From Caulobacteraceae bacterium UBA3198 (lineage in GTDB: Bacteria > Pseudomonadota > Alphaproteobacteria > Caulobacterales > Caulobacteraceae), in assembly GCA_002363865.1 (NCBI GenBank), contig DEWY01000012.1:1-25111 (forward strand): a DNA stretch of 25,111 nt, in the 5' to 3' direction. Numbering within the stretch: the first letter of the stretch is position 1; the number at the start of each line of letters is the position of its first letter. The position numbers and the translations under genes were made by a program. This document shows, piece by piece, positions 22,892 to 25,111 of this stretch. Below the pieces are notes generated by a model. It ran no database searches, was not told the DNA's origin, and saw only the letters and a program-made list of their open reading frames with translations.

Positions 22892-22971
22892 CCGTTTTCG
22901 CACGCTCAGGTTGATCCCCTGCAAGATGCGTGCGCAGGCGACAGACAACCATGTGTGGGTTTCGAAAACGG
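22892..22971. repeat. Nested inverted repeats between the transglutaminase-like and FemAB-like genes
   Basis: CCGTTTTCG (22892-22900) and CGAAAACGG (22963-22971) are perfect inverted repeats. Nested inside are CGCACGC (22899-22905) and GCGTGCG (22928-22934). The loops are long, so this is more a pair of possible binding sites than a terminator. The 107-bp gap may hold the promoter of the FemAB-like gene. Confidence 0.4.
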
Positions 22972-22984
22972 AAAGGCGACCGCC

Positions 22985-25006
22985 TCAGACGTCGAAGAAC
23001 GTCGCCAGGATGTACGCCACCCAGAAAATCCCAAACAGCCAGCGTCCCCAGTAGGTCTGGATGTTGCCAAGCAGGCCCTTGGGCGGCGTGACGAACTTGC
23101 CCTTCTGAACAGGAAGCCGAAGGGTGGCGCCGGACTCAGACAGGACCTTGGCTCGGAAGCGGAAATAGGCGGCGGCCTGTTCCGCGGCCAGAAAGGGCTC
23201 GCGAAATTCGATCTCCCGGAGCAGTCGCGCCTCGCGGCCTCCCGGCGCAACCGTAAGCGCCAGCCGCGCCGAGACAGATGGCCCTTCGTAGGTCTCATCC
23301 CAGCCAGCGCCCTGGAGCGGCGCAGGCAAGGCCACAACGTATTCATGCCTGACCCGCCGCGGCCGGCCCAGGTCGATGGGCCAGCGGCGCTGCGAGGTTT
23401 CCGGCGTCGGCAGCTGGTGATCCAGGAAGCCGTCCCTGAGCAACAGCTCGGCCATCTCCCCCTTGGGACTGGCCACCCAGGGCGCGGGCGCCCGGTAGCG
23501 CTCAAGGGTGCGGACGGCGTTTCGCTTGCGGTCATCGGCCAGATGGATCGGCTCAAGCAGCTCCAGCTCGCCGTAGCCGTTGCGTCGGGCTGAGACATAG
23601 TCCCGCTCGGCCTGGGCGTGGCTGGCGTCCCAGCGGCGGCGCTCCATCTCGGCGCGCCAGTTGAAATAGGACGAGCGGATTTCGAGCTCGACCGGATCGG
23701 CGACCGTCCGCGGCGCGCCGATGATCTCCTCCACATGCAGCAGTTCAACGACCTCGCCCACCCCCATCCAGACCAGGCTCGCCCCGGTCTTCAATGGCAG
23801 GCCCCAACCGAAGCGGGGCTGATAGATGGTGTCGAGCTCCTCAGCCTGCGGCGCCATGGTGGGGTCCAGCCAGAAGGTCTCGGCGCCAAGGGTGAGCCCG
23901 ACGATACAGTGGTCGAATGACAGCGGCGAGGCCGGCTCCTGGTCGAGGATCCAGCCCTTCCAGGTATTGACAAGCACGGGATGGGCCGTGAGTCCGAGAC
24001 GCGTGAGCAGCGCGACCAGCAGGCGGGAGGCGTCCTTGCAATCCCCCGACCGAGAGACCCAGATGTCGGCCAGGCTGCGCGGGACGAACCCGCCCTCCCC
24101 CAGGGAGACCGACTGGTAGCGCAGAGCGCTCTGCACCAGCCGCAAGGCGGCCGCCGCCCTGGCCTTGGGCTCCAGCCCCACCAGGCCCGCGGCGTCCTCC
24201 TCCAGGCCTGGAGGCAGGACTCCGCTTGTCGAGTAGTGGGGCGCGAAGAGCGCGGCGACCTCGGGCCAGGCCGTGCGATCGCAGACCCTTATCGTCGCAT
24301 AGGGCCGCACCCAGGACGGCATGTCCGGCTCAAGCTCGACCGCCTCGGTTTGCTGGCTGCGCCAGACGCGCTCGCAGGCGCCGTTCAGAAGACGCTCCTG
24401 AGCGGCCGGCGCGCCGCTCCAGCCCAGCATCGTCAGCCTACGCTCCACAGGGGCCAGCAGCCGCACCCGTGTCTCGCCCACCCAGCACCCCCAGTTGAAG
24501 AGCCACTCGCGGCTGAAGTGCCGCCCGACGATCGGGTGATCCCCCGAGACGCTGAAGGCGACATCGACAAGGTCGCCCACCCGGATGTCGGGAAGGGTGA
24601 TGTTGGCCGTCAGCCGACCATCATAGATCGCCCGCTCAAGATCGGGCTCGCGCCGGAAGACCTGGGCATGGGCCCGCGGATCGATGAGCCGCTCCTGGCC
24701 GTTTCGCACCACGCAGATCCGGTGGAAGGTCAGGGTCTCGTAGCTCGGCTCGAACGTGACGTTCACCACCGCGGCGCTCTGCAGGCCGTCCGTCCCGGTG
24801 ACCTCCTTGACCGAGCGATGGAAGGTGGCGGCGCTCGGACCCAGCAGACTGATCTGGGTGTCCGTCAGCCAGATGCAGAGCCCGCCGTGCTGTTCCCGGG
24901 GCGTCGGGGCCCTGGGGCGCGTAAATTTGGCGAGTTCAACCCAATCTGCGGGAGAACCATGGCCGAGAAGCTCCGCGGCGCCCGCCGCACCTGTATCCGC
25001 CGCCAT
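22985..25006 (-). CDS. DUF3857/transglutaminase-like protein with C-terminal membrane segment
   Basis: This 673-aa protein is counted from the ATG at 25006, which has a GGGGGAG ribosome binding site 5 nt upstream; a GTG at 25024 lacks one. The N-terminal half (about 20-250) is the DUF3857 beta domain, with VVNVTFEPSYETLTFHRICVVRNG and DIRVGDLVDVAFSVSG. A transglutaminase-like core follows, with C323 in SGDCKDAS, H366 in SFDHCIV and D381 in WLDPTM, a complete Cys-His-Asp set. The last 30 residues contain a membrane segment (WLFGIFWVAYILATFF). No signal peptide is visible at the N-terminus. These proteins are thought to be proteases or amidases of the cell envelope; the substrate is unknown. 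It heads the FemAB-like and JmjC-like gene group. Confidence 0.88.
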   Translation of the reverse strand: MAADTGAAGAAELLGHGSPADWVELAKFTRPRAPTPREQHGGLCIWLTDTQISLLGPSAATFHRSVKEVTGTDGLQSAAVVNVTFEPSYETLTFHRICVVRNGQERLIDPRAHAQVFRREPDLERAIYDGRLTANITLPDIRVGDLVDVAFSVSGDHPIVGRHFSREWLFNWGCWVGETRVRLLAPVERRLTMLGWSGAPAAQERLLNGACERVWRSQQTEAVELEPDMPSWVRPYATIRVCDRTAWPEVAALFAPHYSTSGVLPPGLEEDAAGLVGLEPKARAAAALRLVQSALRYQSVSLGEGGFVPRSLADIWVSRSGDCKDASRLLVALLTRLGLTAHPVLVNTWKGWILDQEPASPLSFDHCIVGLTLGAETFWLDPTMAPQAEELDTIYQPRFGWGLPLKTGASLVWMGVGEVVELLHVEEIIGAPRTVADPVELEIRSSYFNWRAEMERRRWDASHAQAERDYVSARRNGYGELELLEPIHLADDRKRNAVRTLERYRAPAPWVASPKGEMAELLLRDGFLDHQLPTPETSQRRWPIDLGRPRRVRHEYVVALPAPLQGAGWDETYEGPSVSARLALTVAPGGREARLLREIEFREPFLAAEQAAAYFRFRAKVLSESGATLRLPVQKGKFVTPPKGLLGNIQTYWGRWLFGIFWVAYILATFFDV

Positions 25007-25032
25007 CGCACTCCCCCGCCGCACGCCTGGGT

Positions 25033-25038
25033 TTCATA
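25033..25038 (-). promoter_or_regulatory. Isolated -10-like element upstream of the transglutaminase-like gene
   Basis: A TATGAA hexamer preceded by GC (GCTATGAA) lies 27 bp before the ATG, identical to the str -10. No acceptable -35 was found at 16-18 bp, so it is only a hint. Confidence 0.2.
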
Positions 25039-25111
25039 GCATCCGGCGGCCCAGCCCTGAGCGGAAACTACCTGCAGGCGACCGCCTGTCCCCCAAAGGA
25101 AAAGGCCGCCG

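Noticed and set aside
22878..22952. Upstream ATG at 22952 for the FemAB-like gene
   Set aside because: The extra 25 residues are unlike the family N-terminus and the good ribosome binding site serves the ATG at 22877.
25007..25024. GTG start at 25024 for the transglutaminase-like gene
   Set aside because: No ribosome binding site precedes it, while the ATG at 25006 has GGGGGAG 5 nt upstream.

Overview
The window looks like chromosomal DNA of a GC-rich alphaproteobacterium, most likely a member of the Caulobacterales (Caulobacter/Phenylobacterium-like). This rests on the high GC with strong GC3 bias, the tRNA-Trp–secE–nusG order, the alphaproteobacterial character of RpoB/RpoC, and accessory genes familiar from that group. 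The genus is inferred, not proven. Nearly everything is transcribed right to left (minus strand). It holds two classic housekeeping blocks: the tRNA-Trp/secE/nusG/rplKA/rplJL/rpoBC block and the str operon (rpsL-rpsG-fusA-tuf), whose tuf gene runs off the left edge after eight codons.

Layout from right to left, the direction of transcription. (1) 25006-20728: a DUF3857/transglutaminase-like membrane protein, a FemAB/CelD-type GNAT protein with a C-terminal membrane segment, and a JmjC/cupin-like protein; a 75-aa disordered ORF lies on the plus strand after them. (2) 20272-17460: tRNA-Trp, secE, nusG, a GxxExxY (PD-(D/E)XK-like) gene, rplK and rplA, ending in a clear rho-independent terminator. 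(3) 17375-16028: a promoter, a 310-nt structured leader that is probably the L10 autoregulatory leader, rplJ, rplL and a terminator-like hairpin. (4) 15982-15385: a COG3981-type acetyltransferase gene standing alone between rplL and rpoB, apparently leaderless. (5) 15300-6650: a structured rpoB leader, rpoB, rpoC and a strong terminator. (6) 6581-4077: a secreted S9 (prolyl oligopeptidase family) peptidase and a YbjN-domain exported protein. (7) 3469-4056, plus strand: a TonB-like N-terminal anchor protein without a TonB C-terminal domain. (8) 3376-1: the str promoter, a long structured leader, rpsL, rpsG, a 15-bp perfect hairpin, fusA and the start of tuf.

The most unusual object is a 458-bp cassette at 18754-19211, between nusG and rplK, two genes that are normally adjacent. 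It consists of a 125-codon GxxExxY gene bounded exactly by 39-bp inverted repeats (36/39 matched). Each arm is built from four 9-bp units of consensus GACACNAAG. The left arm abuts the stop codon, and the right arm ends 2 bp before the ATG and appears to supply its ribosome binding site. This looks like a small mobile or domesticated nuclease-like unit lodged inside an essential operon. The host's rplK promoter and probable L1 control hairpin are intact on its downstream side.

Several minus-strand promoters were found by eye with the same geometry, a TTG-type -35, a 17-bp spacer and a TAT/TAG-type -10: upstream of rpsL, rplJ, rplK and, less certainly, tRNA-Trp and the GNAT gene. RpoB and RpsL carry wild-type residues at the usual rifampicin and streptomycin resistance positions.
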